Assembly: GCF_023266535.1 (NCBI RefSeq)
Contig: NZ_JAHFPY010000016.1
Coordinates: 1 to 39,718, forward strand
Direction: 5' to 3'
Origin: Sphingomonas sp.
Lineage (GTDB): Bacteria; Pseudomonadota; Alphaproteobacteria; Sphingomonadales; Sphingomonadaceae
Length of the DNA stretch: 39,718 nucleotides
Both the position numbers and the translations under genes were made by a program. Positions 9,145-20,349 of the stretch are shown here, piece after piece. The notes below the pieces were generated by a model. The model was not told where the DNA came from. It saw nothing but the letters and a program-made list of their open reading frames with translations, and ran no database searches. Within the stretch, counting starts at the first letter, position 1. Each line of letters starts with the position of its first letter.

Positions 9145-10029
9145 GTGGCGGCCTCGGCGGGACCGCGCCCAGGCTGGTCGAGGCGCGCACAATACAGCCT
9201 GTTCTTCAGCTTCCTGGCGGTGATCGCCGGGCTGATCGTCGGGCTGGTCCTGCTGATCCTCTCGCTGGTTGCGCCGCAAAGCTACCAGGCGGTACGCGGT
9301 GCCGCGCTCGATGTGACCGCCCCGATCAGCGGCGGGCTCAACGAGATTGGATCGACCGTTACCGGGATGGTCAGCGGCGCCGGCGACTATTGGGACGCGG
9401 CCAACCAGAATGGCCAGCTGAAGCGGGACCGTGCCGCGCTGATGCGGCGGATGGTCGAGGCGCGCGGCATCCTCGAGGAAAACCGGCAGTTGAAGGCCGC
9501 GCTGCAATTGCGCGAGCAAAGCCGGGTGGCAGTTGCCGCCGGGCGGGTGGTCGGCTCATCGTTCGAAAGTCCACGGCGGTTCGCGATCATTTCGGTCGGG
9601 ACCAGCGACGGGGTGCAGGTCGGAATGCCGGTGCGCGCGCCGGAAGGACTGATCGGCCGGGTGATCGACGCCGGGTCCACCGCCAGCCGCGTGCTGCTGG
9701 TCAGCGACCGCGCCAACATCGTCCCGGCCCGGATCCTTAAGGGCGGACAGCCGGTGATCTCGACCGGACGCGGCGACGGGACGATCGATGTCCGGCCCCT
9801 GGAAGTCGGCAAGAACCCGTTCAAGGCGGGTGACATCATCATCACCTCCGGCACCGGCGGCCTGTATCCACCGCTGATCCCCATCGCAAAGGTCATCCGG
9901 CTGGACGACGATGGCGCCATCGCATTGCCCATCGCCGACCCGTCGAAGGTCAGCTTCGCTATCGTCGAACCACCGTTCGAGCCGGCCGCCCTCGCCGCGG
10001 CAGGCTCCCCCGACAGCGAGGCCCCCTGA
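9145..10029 (+). CDS. mreC: Rod-shape protein MreC
   Basis: Bitopic periplasmic scaffold of the elongasome that activates PBP2/RodA. 294 residues: a short basic cytoplasmic segment, one transmembrane helix (about 15-42, FFSFLAVIAGLIVGLVLLIL), a coiled-coil (about 85-120, RDRAALMRRMVEARGILEENRQLKAAL) and a beta-barrel domain with GRVVGSS, SVGTSDGVQVGMPV and GLIGRVIDAG. Start GTG at 9145 with GGAG 10 nt upstream. The stop codon overlaps the mreD ATG by one base (TGATG), so translational coupling is likely. Confidence 0.95.
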   Translation: MAASAGPRPGWSRRAQYSLFFSFLAVIAGLIVGLVLLILSLVAPQSYQAVRGAALDVTAPISGGLNEIGSTVTGMVSGAGDYWDAANQNGQLKRDRAALMRRMVEARGILEENRQLKAALQLREQSRVAVAAGRVVGSSFESPRRFAIISVGTSDGVQVGMPVRAPEGLIGRVIDAGSTASRVLLVSDRANIVPARILKGGQPVISTGRGDGTIDVRPLEVGKNPFKAGDIIITSGTGGLYPPLIPIAKVIRLDDDGAIALPIADPSKVSFAIVEPPFEPAALAAAGSPDSEAP

Positions 10030-10556
10030 TGGCCCGCTCGGCGCTCACTCCCAAGGGCGCGCGGCTGAACAAGGGCCCGCGGACGGGAGCCGAATATCTG
10101 CCGGCGGCGACGGTCGTGCTGGGTTCGATGATTTCGCTGCTGCCGATTGTCTCGACGACCGGCTGGTGGCCCGACTGGGGGCTGCTGATGCTGGTCGCCT
10201 GGCGGCTCTTGAGGGCCGACGCCTGGCCGGCCTGGTGGGCGGCCCCGCTCGGCTTCGTCAATGATCTGATCCTGGGCAGCCCGATCGGATTGTCGGTGGC
10301 GCTTTGGGCGGCGATGATGATCGCGATGGATACTCTCGATCGCCGCACGCAATGGCGCGATTATTGGATCGAATGGGGTATCGCCGGCCTGTTCATCGCG
10401 CTGGCGGAGTTGGCGCAGTGGCGGGTTGCGGGGGCGCTTGGCGCACCGGTCCCCCTGGGCATCACCATTGGTCCGGCGATCCTGATTGGCATATTGTGCT
10501 TCCCGGTCGCGGCGTTCCTCGCCGCGCGCATCGACCGGTGGAGGCTCGGGCGATGA
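10029..10556 (+). CDS. mreD: Rod-shape protein MreD
   Basis: 175-residue polytopic inner-membrane protein of the elongasome. About five hydrophobic segments are visible, for example AATVVLGSMISLLPIV, GLLMLVAWRLL, LGFVNDLILGSPIGLSVALW, IEWGIAGLFIALAEL and LIGILCFPVAAFLAARI. The FVNDLILGSPIG stretch is typical of the family. It overlaps mreC by one base and mrdA by four (ATGA). Confidence 0.93.
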   Translation: MARSALTPKGARLNKGPRTGAEYLPAATVVLGSMISLLPIVSTTGWWPDWGLLMLVAWRLLRADAWPAWWAAPLGFVNDLILGSPIGLSVALWAAMMIAMDTLDRRTQWRDYWIEWGIAGLFIALAELAQWRVAGALGAPVPLGITIGPAILIGILCFPVAAFLAARIDRWRLGR

Positions 10557-12442
10557 AGGCCTCTCGCTTCACCGCGGCGCATCAGTCGATGACCTTTTCG
10601 CGACGGATGATGCTGGTCGGTGGCGCACAATTCGCCTTTGGCGGCGCGCTGGTCGCCCGGCTTGGCTATCTGTCGGTCGCGCAGAACCAGCATTACAAGC
10701 TCTTGAGCGAGAGCAACCGGGTCCAGCTGATCATCGTCCCGCCGCGCCGCGGCTGGATCGTCGACCGGAACGGCAAGCCGATCGCCATCAACCGGTCCGA
10801 TTTCCGCGTCGACCTCATTCCCGAGCAGGTGGAGCGTCCCACCGAGACACTCCGGACGCTGACCCAGGCGCTCCAGCTGACTCCCGACGACGTTGATCGG
10901 ATTATCAAGGAGATGAGGGCCTCGCGCGGCTACCAGCCGGTGCAAGTGGCGGAGAGCGTCCCTTATGACCAATATGCGGCGATCACCGTACGCCTGCCGG
11001 AAATGCCCGGGGTCGTGCCGCAGCGCGGCTTCTCCCGCTTCTATCCGGCCGGTCCGGCGGTGGCCCATCTGGTCGGCTTTGTCGGCGCCGCCTCGGCCAA
11101 GGATTATGAGAAGGAAAAGAACCCCCTTCTGATCACGCCGGGGTTCAAGATCGGCAAGGAAGGACTTGAAAAGGTTCTGGAACCCAGGCTGCGTGGGGTG
11201 CCCGGTGGGCAGCGGGTCGAGCTGACCGCGAGGGGCAAGCTGGTGCGCGAACTGGAGCCCAAGCCGGACCGCAGCGGCCAGACCGTGCAGCTGACCATCG
11301 ACGCGGCGCTCCAGGAATATGCCGCGCGGCGGATGGGCGACCAGTCGGGGGCGCTGGTCGCGATGGACGTGATGAGCGGCGACATGCTGGCCTATGTTTC
11401 CATGCCGGCGTTCGACCCCAACAGCTTCAGCCAGGGGATCGGCCGGACCGAATGGCGGATGCTGTCCGAGGACGATCATATCCCGCTACTCAACAAGGTG
11501 GCGCAGGGGCTCTACCCGTCAGGATCGACCATCAAGCCGGCGATGGCGCTGGCCTTCCTGCAGCAGGGCATCGATCCGGCACGGCGCGTCAATTGTCCGG
11601 GCGGGATCCGCATCGGCAACCGCTATTTCCGCTGCGACGCGGTGCATGGGTCGATGGACATGCATTCGGCGGTCGAGCGCAGCTGCAACACCTATTTCTG
11701 GGCGACGGGCCTGATCACCGATCCCGAGAAGACGACCGAGATGGTCCACTATCTCGGCTATGGCGAGAAATTCGACCTGCCGATCCCCAGCCAGCGCTTC
11801 GGCACCATGCCCAGCCCCAAATGGCTGGAAGAGAAGTACAAGCGCAAATGGCAGGGATATGATTCTGCCAATACTTCGATCGGACAGGGCTATGTGCTGA
11901 TCAACCCGATGCAGCTGGCGGTGATGCCGGCCCGGCTGGCGTCGGGGAAGCTGGTCAAGCCCCGCCTGCTGATGGCCGACCCGCGGCAGCCGGCGCCGGA
12001 CCTCGATGTCGATCCGGCCCACCTCGAGATCGTCCGCAAGGCGATGTCGGCGGTAGTCAATGAGCATGGCACGGCGGTCGGCTCGAAGCTGCCGCTCGAG
12101 AACATCCTGATGGCCGGCAAGACCGGTACCGCACAGGTGTTCAAGCTCGGTGCGCGCGGGCACCAGTCCAACTGGGCGCTGCGCGACCATGCGCTGTTCG
12201 TGTCGTTCGCGCCGGCGGACGCCCCGCGCTACGCCATCGGCTGCATCATCGAACATGGCGGCTTCGGCGCCTCGGCCGCCGCGCCGATCGTCCGCGATTG
12301 CATGACCTTCCTGTTCGACCCGCAGAAAGGGATGGAGACGCTGACCGCGCTGGAGCAGCAATGGGGCGGGACGCTGCTCGAACGGACCGCGCGGCGCCAG
12401 GCCCAGTTCGAGGCCGCCTCCAAGGCCAGCCTTTCGGCATGA
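10553..12442 (+). CDS. mrdA: Penicillin-binding protein 2 (elongation transpeptidase)
   Basis: Class B PBP that cross-links lateral-wall peptidoglycan. 629 residues: N-terminal membrane anchor (about 19-45, RMMLVGGAQFAFGGALVARL), PBP dimerisation region with RGWIVDRNGKPIA, then the transpeptidase domain. The active-site triad is clear: S325 and K328 in SGSTIKP, S377-C-N379, and K523-T-G in KTGTAQVF. Start ATG at 10553 lies inside the mreD stop (ATGA overlap); the longer in-frame extension upstream is mreD antiframe and not PBP-like. The rodA start overlaps its stop by 4 bp. Confidence 0.96.
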   Translation: MKASRFTAAHQSMTFSRRMMLVGGAQFAFGGALVARLGYLSVAQNQHYKLLSESNRVQLIIVPPRRGWIVDRNGKPIAINRSDFRVDLIPEQVERPTETLRTLTQALQLTPDDVDRIIKEMRASRGYQPVQVAESVPYDQYAAITVRLPEMPGVVPQRGFSRFYPAGPAVAHLVGFVGAASAKDYEKEKNPLLITPGFKIGKEGLEKVLEPRLRGVPGGQRVELTARGKLVRELEPKPDRSGQTVQLTIDAALQEYAARRMGDQSGALVAMDVMSGDMLAYVSMPAFDPNSFSQGIGRTEWRMLSEDDHIPLLNKVAQGLYPSGSTIKPAMALAFLQQGIDPARRVNCPGGIRIGNRYFRCDAVHGSMDMHSAVERSCNTYFWATGLITDPEKTTEMVHYLGYGEKFDLPIPSQRFGTMPSPKWLEEKYKRKWQGYDSANTSIGQGYVLINPMQLAVMPARLASGKLVKPRLLMADPRQPAPDLDVDPAHLEIVRKAMSAVVNEHGTAVGSKLPLENILMAGKTGTAQVFKLGARGHQSNWALRDHALFVSFAPADAPRYAIGCIIEHGGFGASAAAPIVRDCMTFLFDPQKGMETLTALEQQWGGTLLERTARRQAQFEAASKASLSA

Positions 12443-13554
12443 TCATTTCCTCGGCGATCATCCCCCAGCCGCTAGCCCGCCTGCCGTGGCGGCTGATCTG
12501 GCTGGTCGCGCTGATCTGCACGATCGGCGTGGTGACGCTCTATTCCGCTGCCGGCGGTTCGGCCTCGCCCTGGGCGCTGAAGCAAGGCGTCACCATCCTC
12601 GCCTTCATGGCGGTGGCGATCGGCATCAGCTACATCCCGGAAAGCTTCATCAAGCAGATGATTTTCCCGGCCTATGTCGCGATCCTGGTCCTGCTGGTCC
12701 TGGTCGAGATGATCGGCTTCGTCGGCAAGGGCGCGCAGCGCTGGGTCGACCTCGGCTTCATCCGCCTCCAGCCCTCCGAATTCATGAAGCCAGCGATCGC
12801 GCTGGTGCTGGCGCGCTTCTACGATTTGCTGCCGGCCAGCGACGTCCGCCGCTGGCGCGGATTGTGGCCCGCGGCCGCCCTGGTATTCGTGCCCGCCGGC
12901 CTGATCCTGGTCCAGCCCGACCTCGGCACGGCGATGATGGTCATGCTGGGCGGGGTGACGGTGATGTTCATCGCCGGCCTGCCGATGTGGTACTTCGGCA
13001 GCGCCGCCGCGGCCGCCGCGGTGGCCGGCCCAATCCTCTTCTCGATGATGCACGATTACCAGCGCAAGCGGGTGCTGATCTTCCTCGATCCGGAGGCCGA
13101 CCCGCTCGGCGCCGGCTATCACATCAGCCAGTCGAAGATCGCCATCGGATCGGGTGGCATCTGGGGCAAGGGGTACCTCAACGGCAGCCAGAGCCACCTC
13201 GACTACCTTCCCGAAGGCCATACCGACTTTGTCTTCGCCACCTTCGTCGAGGAATGGGGGCTGGTCGGCGGCGCGCTGCTGATCTTCGCCTTCTTCATGG
13301 TCATCCGCTGGGGCATGAACGTAAGCAAGGGCGCCAAGACCCGCTTCGGCCAGCTCGCCGCGGCGGGCCTGACCGCGACGATCTTCTTCTACGTCTCGAT
13401 CAATTTGATGATGGTGATGGGCCTGGCGCCGGTGGTCGGCATCCCCCTGCCCCTGGTCAGTTTCGGCGGCTCGGCGGTGATGACGGTGATGATCTGCCTC
13501 GGCATTTTGATGTCGCTTGAGCGCCAGTCGCGGACCCGTACGACCATTGCCTGA
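12439..13554 (+). CDS. rodA: Rod-shape SEDS glycosyltransferase RodA
   Basis: Peptidoglycan polymerase of the SEDS family, partner of PBP2. 371 residues with about ten membrane helices. Family signatures are GAQRWVDLGFIRLQPSEFMK, the catalytic-loop region VQPDLGTAMM, SQSKIAIGSGG, LPEGHTDFVFATFVEEWGL, and VVGIPLPLVSFGGSA near the C-terminus. The aspartate in QPDLG is the conserved catalytic residue of SEDS enzymes. The ATG at 12439 overlaps the mrdA stop by 4 bp, which argues for this start over the longer open frame. Last gene of the elongasome operon; no clear terminator before the tRNA. Confidence 0.96.
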   Translation: MIISSAIIPQPLARLPWRLIWLVALICTIGVVTLYSAAGGSASPWALKQGVTILAFMAVAIGISYIPESFIKQMIFPAYVAILVLLVLVEMIGFVGKGAQRWVDLGFIRLQPSEFMKPAIALVLARFYDLLPASDVRRWRGLWPAAALVFVPAGLILVQPDLGTAMMVMLGGVTVMFIAGLPMWYFGSAAAAAAVAGPILFSMMHDYQRKRVLIFLDPEADPLGAGYHISQSKIAIGSGGIWGKGYLNGSQSHLDYLPEGHTDFVFATFVEEWGLVGGALLIFAFFMVIRWGMNVSKGAKTRFGQLAAAGLTATIFFYVSINLMMVMGLAPVVGIPLPLVSFGGSAVMTVMICLGILMSLERQSRTRTTIA

Positions 13555-13586
13555 TTCCGGCGCCTGAAAAACTCGGCCAAAGGCGG

Positions 13587-13614
13587 TTGCGTGGGGCCGC
13601 CAAGGCTGTTAGAG
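13587..13614 (+). promoter_or_regulatory. Possible promoter of tRNA-Lys
   Basis: TTGCGT, 16-nt spacer, TTAGAG, ending about 53 bp before the tRNA 5' end. It resembles the relaxed alphaproteobacterial vegetative promoter. Weak call: the -10 box is only partly consensus. Confidence 0.3.
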
Positions 13615-13667
13615 GCCCGCCCGCGCCGCCGCTTCCAGGAGCGGCCCCGCGCGTTGCCCCACGGCAT

Positions 13668-13743
<76 letters not shown>

Positions 13744-13780
13744 CCCTTTTCAGTCTTTCAAGCTGACCGCCCGGCCAAGG

Positions 13781-14794
13781 TCAGTCGCGGACGAAGATAC
13801 GCTTCACTTCGCCAGCACCGAATTTTTCGGGCGCCTCCCCCCAGCGAAGGACTTCGACCGGAATGAACAGCGAGCTTAGCCCGGTACGCTGCATCAGGTC
13901 GAGCACCGGCTCCATCAGTGCGCGGGCATGCGGCTGGCCCGTGACCAGCGTCGCATTGCGCAGGAACATCGCCCCGATCGGGAGATCGGCGGACCCGACA
14001 TAGGGCCAGACGGGAGTGCACACGCCGTCGGGTCCGACCAGCGACAGGGCCAGCGCCACGCGCTCCGTGTCGCCGCTGCAATCGACGACGATCGGATAAA
14101 GCCGGCTCCGGTCGCCCAGCTGGACCGGCCGCGCGCCGAGCTGCTCCGCCGCCGCCAGGCGTTCGGGATGGTCATCCATGAAGCTGACGCTGCTCACCCC
14201 GAGCGCGCGCGCCACGGCGACGCCGTAGAGGGCCATATTGTGCGCATGCCCGCCGACGATCAGCACCTCCGCATCCGGCCGGCCAGCGAGGTAGGGCGCG
14301 ATGGTGCGATAAAGGTCGACCATGTTGCAGCCAACCGCCGCGCAGGCGACTTTATCCAGCCCCGGCGGCAGCGGAACGGCCATCGCGTCGGCATAGGGAA
14401 CGGCGAGCAGGTCCGACATGCCGCCGCCCCAATCCCCGCCACGGGAGCCTAGCCCATAGTTCGACAGGGGCGGCCGCGACAGGCAGCTGTTGGTAAGGCC
14501 GGACCCGCAGCTGGCACAGGCGCCGCAGAAGATATGCAGCGGCAGGACGATTTGCATGCCGGGCGCGATCGTCCGCACCTGGCTGCCGACTTCGACCACT
14601 TCGGCGACCATCTCATGGCCCAGCGCAATCGGATAAGGCAGCGCCGTATAGCGCCCGCTGACCAGGCCCCGGTCAAAATCGCAGACCGCGACCGCCACCG
14701 GCCGGACGATCGCCGCGCCGTCGCCAGTGAGTACGGGCTCGGCAACCTCGACCCAGGCGACCGACCCGATATCCGTGAGCGTGAGTTGGCGCAT
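13781..14794 (-). CDS. Zinc-dependent MDR alcohol dehydrogenase
   Basis: 337-residue medium-chain dehydrogenase/reductase. Zinc sites are readable: catalytic C in AVCDFDRG and GHEMVAEVVEVG, and structural cysteines in CGACASCGSGLTNSC. The nucleotide-binding region (VLIVGGHAHNMALYGVAVAR) departs from the standard GxGxxG pattern, having GGHAHN, so the cofactor preference is unclear. Start ATG at 14792-14794 has GAGGAG close upstream; the longer frame to 14848 lacks one. It is probably the last gene of an acs-galE-adh unit (104-bp gap with a 7-bp hairpin), so the association may be loose. Substrate unknown. Confidence 0.85.
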   Translation of the reverse strand: MRQLTLTDIGSVAWVEVAEPVLTGDGAAIVRPVAVAVCDFDRGLVSGRYTALPYPIALGHEMVAEVVEVGSQVRTIAPGMQIVLPLHIFCGACASCGSGLTNSCLSRPPLSNYGLGSRGGDWGGGMSDLLAVPYADAMAVPLPPGLDKVACAAVGCNMVDLYRTIAPYLAGRPDAEVLIVGGHAHNMALYGVAVARALGVSSVSFMDDHPERLAAAEQLGARPVQLGDRSRLYPIVVDCSGDTERVALALSLVGPDGVCTPVWPYVGSADLPIGAMFLRNATLVTGQPHARALMEPVLDLMQRTGLSSLFIPVEVLRWGEAPEKFGAGEVKRIFVRD

Positions 14795-14843
14795 GGTCTC
14801 CTCAGCTTCCGGGGCGCATTTTATGGCCATTCGCCACTCTTGC

Positions 14844-14864
14844 CTCATGCAATTTGGGCATGAG
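14844..14864. repeat. 7-bp hairpin after galE
   Basis: CTCATGC, 7-nt loop, GCATGAG, located 35 bp beyond the galE stop on the minus strand. No T-run follows, so it is not a standard terminator; it may stabilise or attenuate the galE-adh message. Confidence 0.4.
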
Positions 14865-14898
14865 ATGCCAGGCGTCCACCGCGGCGCCGTCCGGCCCG

Positions 14899-15909
14899 CT
14901 ACTCCTCCGCCCCGTCATTCCTCTTCGCGAAGCGCCAGCTGTCCGCGCACATCTCGTTGAGGCCGCGCTTGGCCTTCCACCCCAGCTCGCGGCCGGCCTT
15001 GTCGGTCGAGGCGTAGATCGCGGCAACATCGCCGGGCCGCCGCGGGGCGGCAGCCTGAGGCACGTTGACGCCGGTCGCGCCGTTGAACGCGGCGAGCAGC
15101 TGCTTGACGCTGCTGCCCTGCCCCGTCCCCAGATTGTAGACGCCGAACCGCTCGCCGCGGCCCAGCGCCTCCAGCGCCGCGACATGGCCTTCGGCAAGGT
15201 CGACGACATGGATGTAGTCGCGCACGGCGGTGCCGTCGGCGGTCGGATAGTCGGTGCCGTAAATCGACAGAAGGTCGAGCTTCCCGCCGGCGGCGCGGAT
15301 CACCAGCGGCATGAGGTTGTTGGGCATGCCGGTCGGTTCCTCGCCGATCAGGCCCGACGGATGGGCGCCGACCGGGTTGAAATAGCGCAGGATCGAGACG
15401 CGCCACGGCCGTTCGGCGCGGGCGAGGTCGGTCAGGATGGTCTCGCAGATGAGCTTGCCCTGGCCGTAGGGATTGATGGCGCCGGTGGGGTGGTCCTCGG
15501 CGATCGGCAGGCAAAGGGGCTCGCCATAGACGGTGGCGCTGCTGGAGAAGACGATGGTGCGGACATCGGCGGCGTCCATCGCTTCGAGGAGGGAGAGCAG
15601 GCCGCCGACATTATTGGCGTAATAATCGAGCGGGCGAGCGACGGATTCGGCGACCGCCTTGAGCCCGGCGAAGTGGATCACGGCGTCGATGCGATGATCG
15701 GAGAGCGCGGCGCGGACCAGCGCGGTGTCGCGGACGTCGCCTTCGATGACGGTCAGCGGGCGGCCGGCGATCGCGGCGAGGCGGCCGGCGACCGAGCGCC
15801 GGCTGTTGTCGAAATTGTCGAGCAGCACCGGCTCGTGCCCCGCCTCGAGCAAAGCGAGCGCGGTGTGCGAGCCGATGAAGCCGCAGCCGCCGGTCAGCAG
15901 GATGCGCAA
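14899..15909 (-). CDS. galE: UDP-glucose 4-epimerase GalE
   Basis: Interconverts UDP-glucose and UDP-galactose; short-chain dehydrogenase fold, 336 residues. Evidence: NAD motif TGGCGFIGSH at the N-terminus, HFAGLKAVAESV, catalytic SSSATVYG and Y-x3-K in NPYGQGK, then RYFNPVGAHPSG, PNNLMP and RDYIHVVDLA, all hallmark GalE segments. The start is TTG at 15907-15909, 12 bp after the acs stop, so the two genes are likely co-transcribed. It supplies UDP-galactose for surface polysaccharide; the nearby UDP-glucuronate epimerase supports that context. Confidence 0.95.
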   Translation of the reverse strand: MRILLTGGCGFIGSHTALALLEAGHEPVLLDNFDNSRRSVAGRLAAIAGRPLTVIEGDVRDTALVRAALSDHRIDAVIHFAGLKAVAESVARPLDYYANNVGGLLSLLEAMDAADVRTIVFSSSATVYGEPLCLPIAEDHPTGAINPYGQGKLICETILTDLARAERPWRVSILRYFNPVGAHPSGLIGEEPTGMPNNLMPLVIRAAGGKLDLLSIYGTDYPTADGTAVRDYIHVVDLAEGHVAALEALGRGERFGVYNLGTGQGSSVKQLLAAFNGATGVNVPQAAAPRRPGDVAAIYASTDKAGRELGWKAKRGLNEMCADSWRFAKRNDGAEE

Positions 15910-15921
15910 GCAGCCGGGCCC

Positions 15922-17874
<1,953 letters not shown>

Positions 17875-17966
17875 GCCAGCCTCTCCTTCGCCCAATGCAG
17901 TTAGGCTGCCGTAGCGTCCGTGCAAAGCCCCTCGCGCGGCGCGAATAGCTCGGCTAGCACCGCGCC

Positions 17967-18968
17967 ATGACCTTGCTCGTTACCGGTGTCGCCGGCTTTA
18001 TCGGCTCGTCCGTCGCGATGGCGCTGCTCGACCGCGGCGAGCAGGTCATCGGCATCGATAATATCAACGATTATTACGACCCGGCGCTGAAGCGCGCGCG
18101 GCTCGACCGGCTGGCGGCGGCCCATGGCAATGCCTTCAGCTTCGAACAGGTCGATTTCGGCGACCAGCGGGAGCTGGAGGCGTTCGCTGCACCGCACCGG
18201 TTCAAGCGCATCATTCACCTGGGCGCCCAGGCGGGGGTGCGCTACTCGCTGGTCAACCCCCAGGCCTATGTCCGCTCCAACCTGATGGGGCAGATCAACA
18301 TGCTTGAGCTTGCACGGCACCGCGAGGTCGAGCATTTCGTCTACGCCAGCTCGTCATCGGTCTATGGTGGCAACAAAGTGCTGCCCTTCCGTGTCGAGGA
18401 GCGGGTCGACCAGCCGGTCTCGCTCTATGCCGCGACCAAGAAATCCGACGAGCTGATGAGCGAGAGCTACGCCCATCTGTTCCGTGTGCCGATGACCGGG
18501 CTGCGCTTCTTCACCGTCTATGGGCCGTGGGGCCGGCCCGACATGGCGATGTGGATCTTCACCAAGGCGCTTTACGAAGGACGGCCGCTGACCGTCTTCA
18601 ATAGCGGGAACATGCGCCGCGACTTTACCTATGTCGACGACATCGTGAAGGGAGTGCTGGCCTGCCTCGACGGACCTCCGGCCGACGATGGCGAGGAGAA
18701 GGCCGGCGGCAGCCGCAGCCCGCATGCGCTCTACAATATCGGCAACCACCGCTCCGAGGAGCTGATGCGGATGGTCGGGCTGCTGGAGCAGGCCACCGGC
18801 CGAACCGCGGCCTATGACTTCCAGCCGATGCAGCCCGGCGACGTCCAGGATACCTATGCCGACATTAGCGCCATCCAGCGCGACCATGGCTTCGAGCCGA
18901 GTACGAGCATCGACGAGGGCGTTCCCCGCTTCGTCGACTGGTTTAAGCAATATCACAGGATCGACTGA
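17967..18968 (+). CDS. UDP-glucuronate 4-epimerase-type NAD epimerase
   Basis: 333-residue extended SDR protein. N-terminal [15 protein letters not shown] binds [21 protein letters not shown] is characteristic of the UDP-glucuronate 4-epimerase/CapI group. The catalytic SSSSVYGG and Y-x3-K (LYAATKK) are present, then [15 protein letters not shown], also diagnostic. Product would be UDP-galacturonate, a precursor for capsule or LPS. The ATG is 92 bp from the divergent acs start, and the stop overlaps the next gene by one base. The precise sugar is inferred from family motifs. Confidence 0.9.
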   Translation: MTLLVTGVAGFIGSSVAMALLDRGEQVIGIDNINDYYDPALKRARLDRLAAAHGNAFSFEQVDFGDQRELEAFAAPHRFKRIIHLGAQAGVRYSLVNPQAYVRSNLMGQINMLELARHREVEHFVYASSSSVYGGNKVLPFRVEERVDQPVSLYAATKKSDELMSESYAHLFRVPMTGLRFFTVYGPWGRPDMAMWIFTKALYEGRPLTVFNSGNMRRDFTYVDDIVKGVLACLDGPPADDGEEKAGGSRSPHALYNIGNHRSEELMRMVGLLEQATGRTAAYDFQPMQPGDVQDTYADISAIQRDHGFEPSTSIDEGVPRFVDWFKQYHRID

Positions 18969-19921
18969 TGCCCGTTCCCGCCATTTTCGACCGCCTGCGC
19001 ATCCCCGTCATCGGTGCGCCCCTGTTCATCGTCTCCAACCCCGACCTGGTCATCGCCCAGTGCAAGGCCGGGATCGTCGGCAGTTTCCCTTCGCTCAACG
19101 CGCGGCCGCAGAGCCAGCTGGACGAATGGATCCACCAGATCACCGAGGAATTGGCCGCGCATGACCGGGACCATCCGGATGCGCCGTCGGCGCCGTTCGC
19201 GGTCAACCAGATCGTCCACCGCTCGAATGACCGGTTCGAAGAGGACATGATGACCTGCGCCAAGTGGAAGGTGCCGATCGTCATCACCTCGCTGGGCGCG
19301 CGGACCGAACTCAACGACGCGGTGCACGGCTGGGGTGGCATTACCCTCCACGACATTATCGACGACCGTTACGCCAGGAAGGCGATCGAAAAGGGCGCGG
19401 ATGGGCTCATCGCCGTCGCCTGGGGCGCCGGCGGTCATGCCGGCCGGCTGTCACCGTTCGCGCTGGTCCAGGAAATCCGGCAGTGGTTCGACGGGCCGCT
19501 GGCGCTGAGCGGCGCGATCGCCACCGGCGGCGCAGTTTTGGCCGCGCAGGCGATGGGCGCCGACTTTGCCTATATCGGCTCGCCGTTCATCGCCACGAAC
19601 GAGGCTCGGGCAATGGACAGCTACAAGGCCGGGATCGTCGAAGGCCGGGCGGCCGACATCGTCTATTCCAACCTGTTCACCGGCATACACGGCAATTACC
19701 TTCGGGGGTCGATCGTCGCTGCGGGTCTCGATCCCGACAATCTGCCGGAAGCCGGCCCCGAAGCGATGAACTTCCAGTCGGCGACCGGCGCCAAGGCCTG
19801 GCGCGACATTTGGGGCTCCGGTCAGGGTATCGGGGTGCTCGACAAGGTCTCGCCAGCCGGCGAACTGGTCGCACGACTGGTCAAGGAATATGCCGAGGCC
19901 AGAAAGCGGCTCGCGCTCTAG
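18968..19921 (+). CDS. Nitronate monooxygenase-family FMN protein
   Basis: 317-residue TIM-barrel flavoprotein of the 2-nitropropane dioxygenase family. Seen: N-terminal RIPVIGAPLFIVSNPDLVIA, the FMN and active-site segment VAWGAGGHAGRLSP with the conserved His, and GADFAYIGSPFIATNEA near the C-terminal phosphate site. Members oxidise toxic alkyl nitronates, but annotation is often loose and some are other FMN oxidoreductases. The start overlaps the preceding stop (TGATG). Its stop shares CTAG with the convergent thioesterase stop. Confidence 0.85.
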   Translation: MPVPAIFDRLRIPVIGAPLFIVSNPDLVIAQCKAGIVGSFPSLNARPQSQLDEWIHQITEELAAHDRDHPDAPSAPFAVNQIVHRSNDRFEEDMMTCAKWKVPIVITSLGARTELNDAVHGWGGITLHDIIDDRYARKAIEKGADGLIAVAWGAGGHAGRLSPFALVQEIRQWFDGPLALSGAIATGGAVLAAQAMGADFAYIGSPFIATNEARAMDSYKAGIVEGRAADIVYSNLFTGIHGNYLRGSIVAAGLDPDNLPEAGPEAMNFQSATGAKAWRDIWGSGQGIGVLDKVSPAGELVARLVKEYAEARKRLAL

Positions 19922-20349
19922 GCCAATTCTTGCAGCTTTGACCGCCAGTCGGGCACTAGCGGCACCGGACGGCGATTGTCGCGCCCCACATAGACATGGG
20001 TGAAATGACCCTGCGCGCTCGGTTCGACCGAATCTTTTCCGAAGACGCCGATGCGATAGGTGACGCTGGACAAGCCAAGGCGCTCGACTGAAATTCCAAC
20101 CTCGACATCACCGGGAAAGCTCAGCGGCGCGAAGTAGGAGCAGCCGGTTTCGACGACCAGGCCGATAGGATCGCCCTGTTCGATATCCAGCAGACCCGTT
20201 TGGACCAGCCAGGCGTTCACGGCGGTGTCGAACCATTCGTAATAGACGGTGTTGTTGACGTGTCCGTAAGCGTCATTGTCCGCCCAGCGCATGGCGATCG
20301 TCATGAACCAGCGATAGGCGTCCCGCTTTCGGCGGTCGGGACGGCTCAC
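19918..20349 (-). CDS. Hotdog-fold acyl-CoA thioesterase (4HBT family)
   Basis: 143 residues. The RWADNDAYGHVNNTVYYEWFD segment contains the Asp and His-Val-Asn-Asn pattern of 4-hydroxybenzoyl-CoA thioesterase/YbgC-like enzymes, followed by the beta-sheet region SVTYRIGVFG and a GHFTHVYVGRD strand. Substrate unknown. Start GTG at 20347-20349 overlaps the upstream dehydrogenase stop by 4 bp, so the two form an operon. Confidence 0.87.
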   Translation of the reverse strand: MSRPDRRKRDAYRWFMTIAMRWADNDAYGHVNNTVYYEWFDTAVNAWLVQTGLLDIEQGDPIGLVVETGCSYFAPLSFPGDVEVGISVERLGLSSVTYRIGVFGKDSVEPSAQGHFTHVYVGRDNRRPVPLVPDWRSKLQELA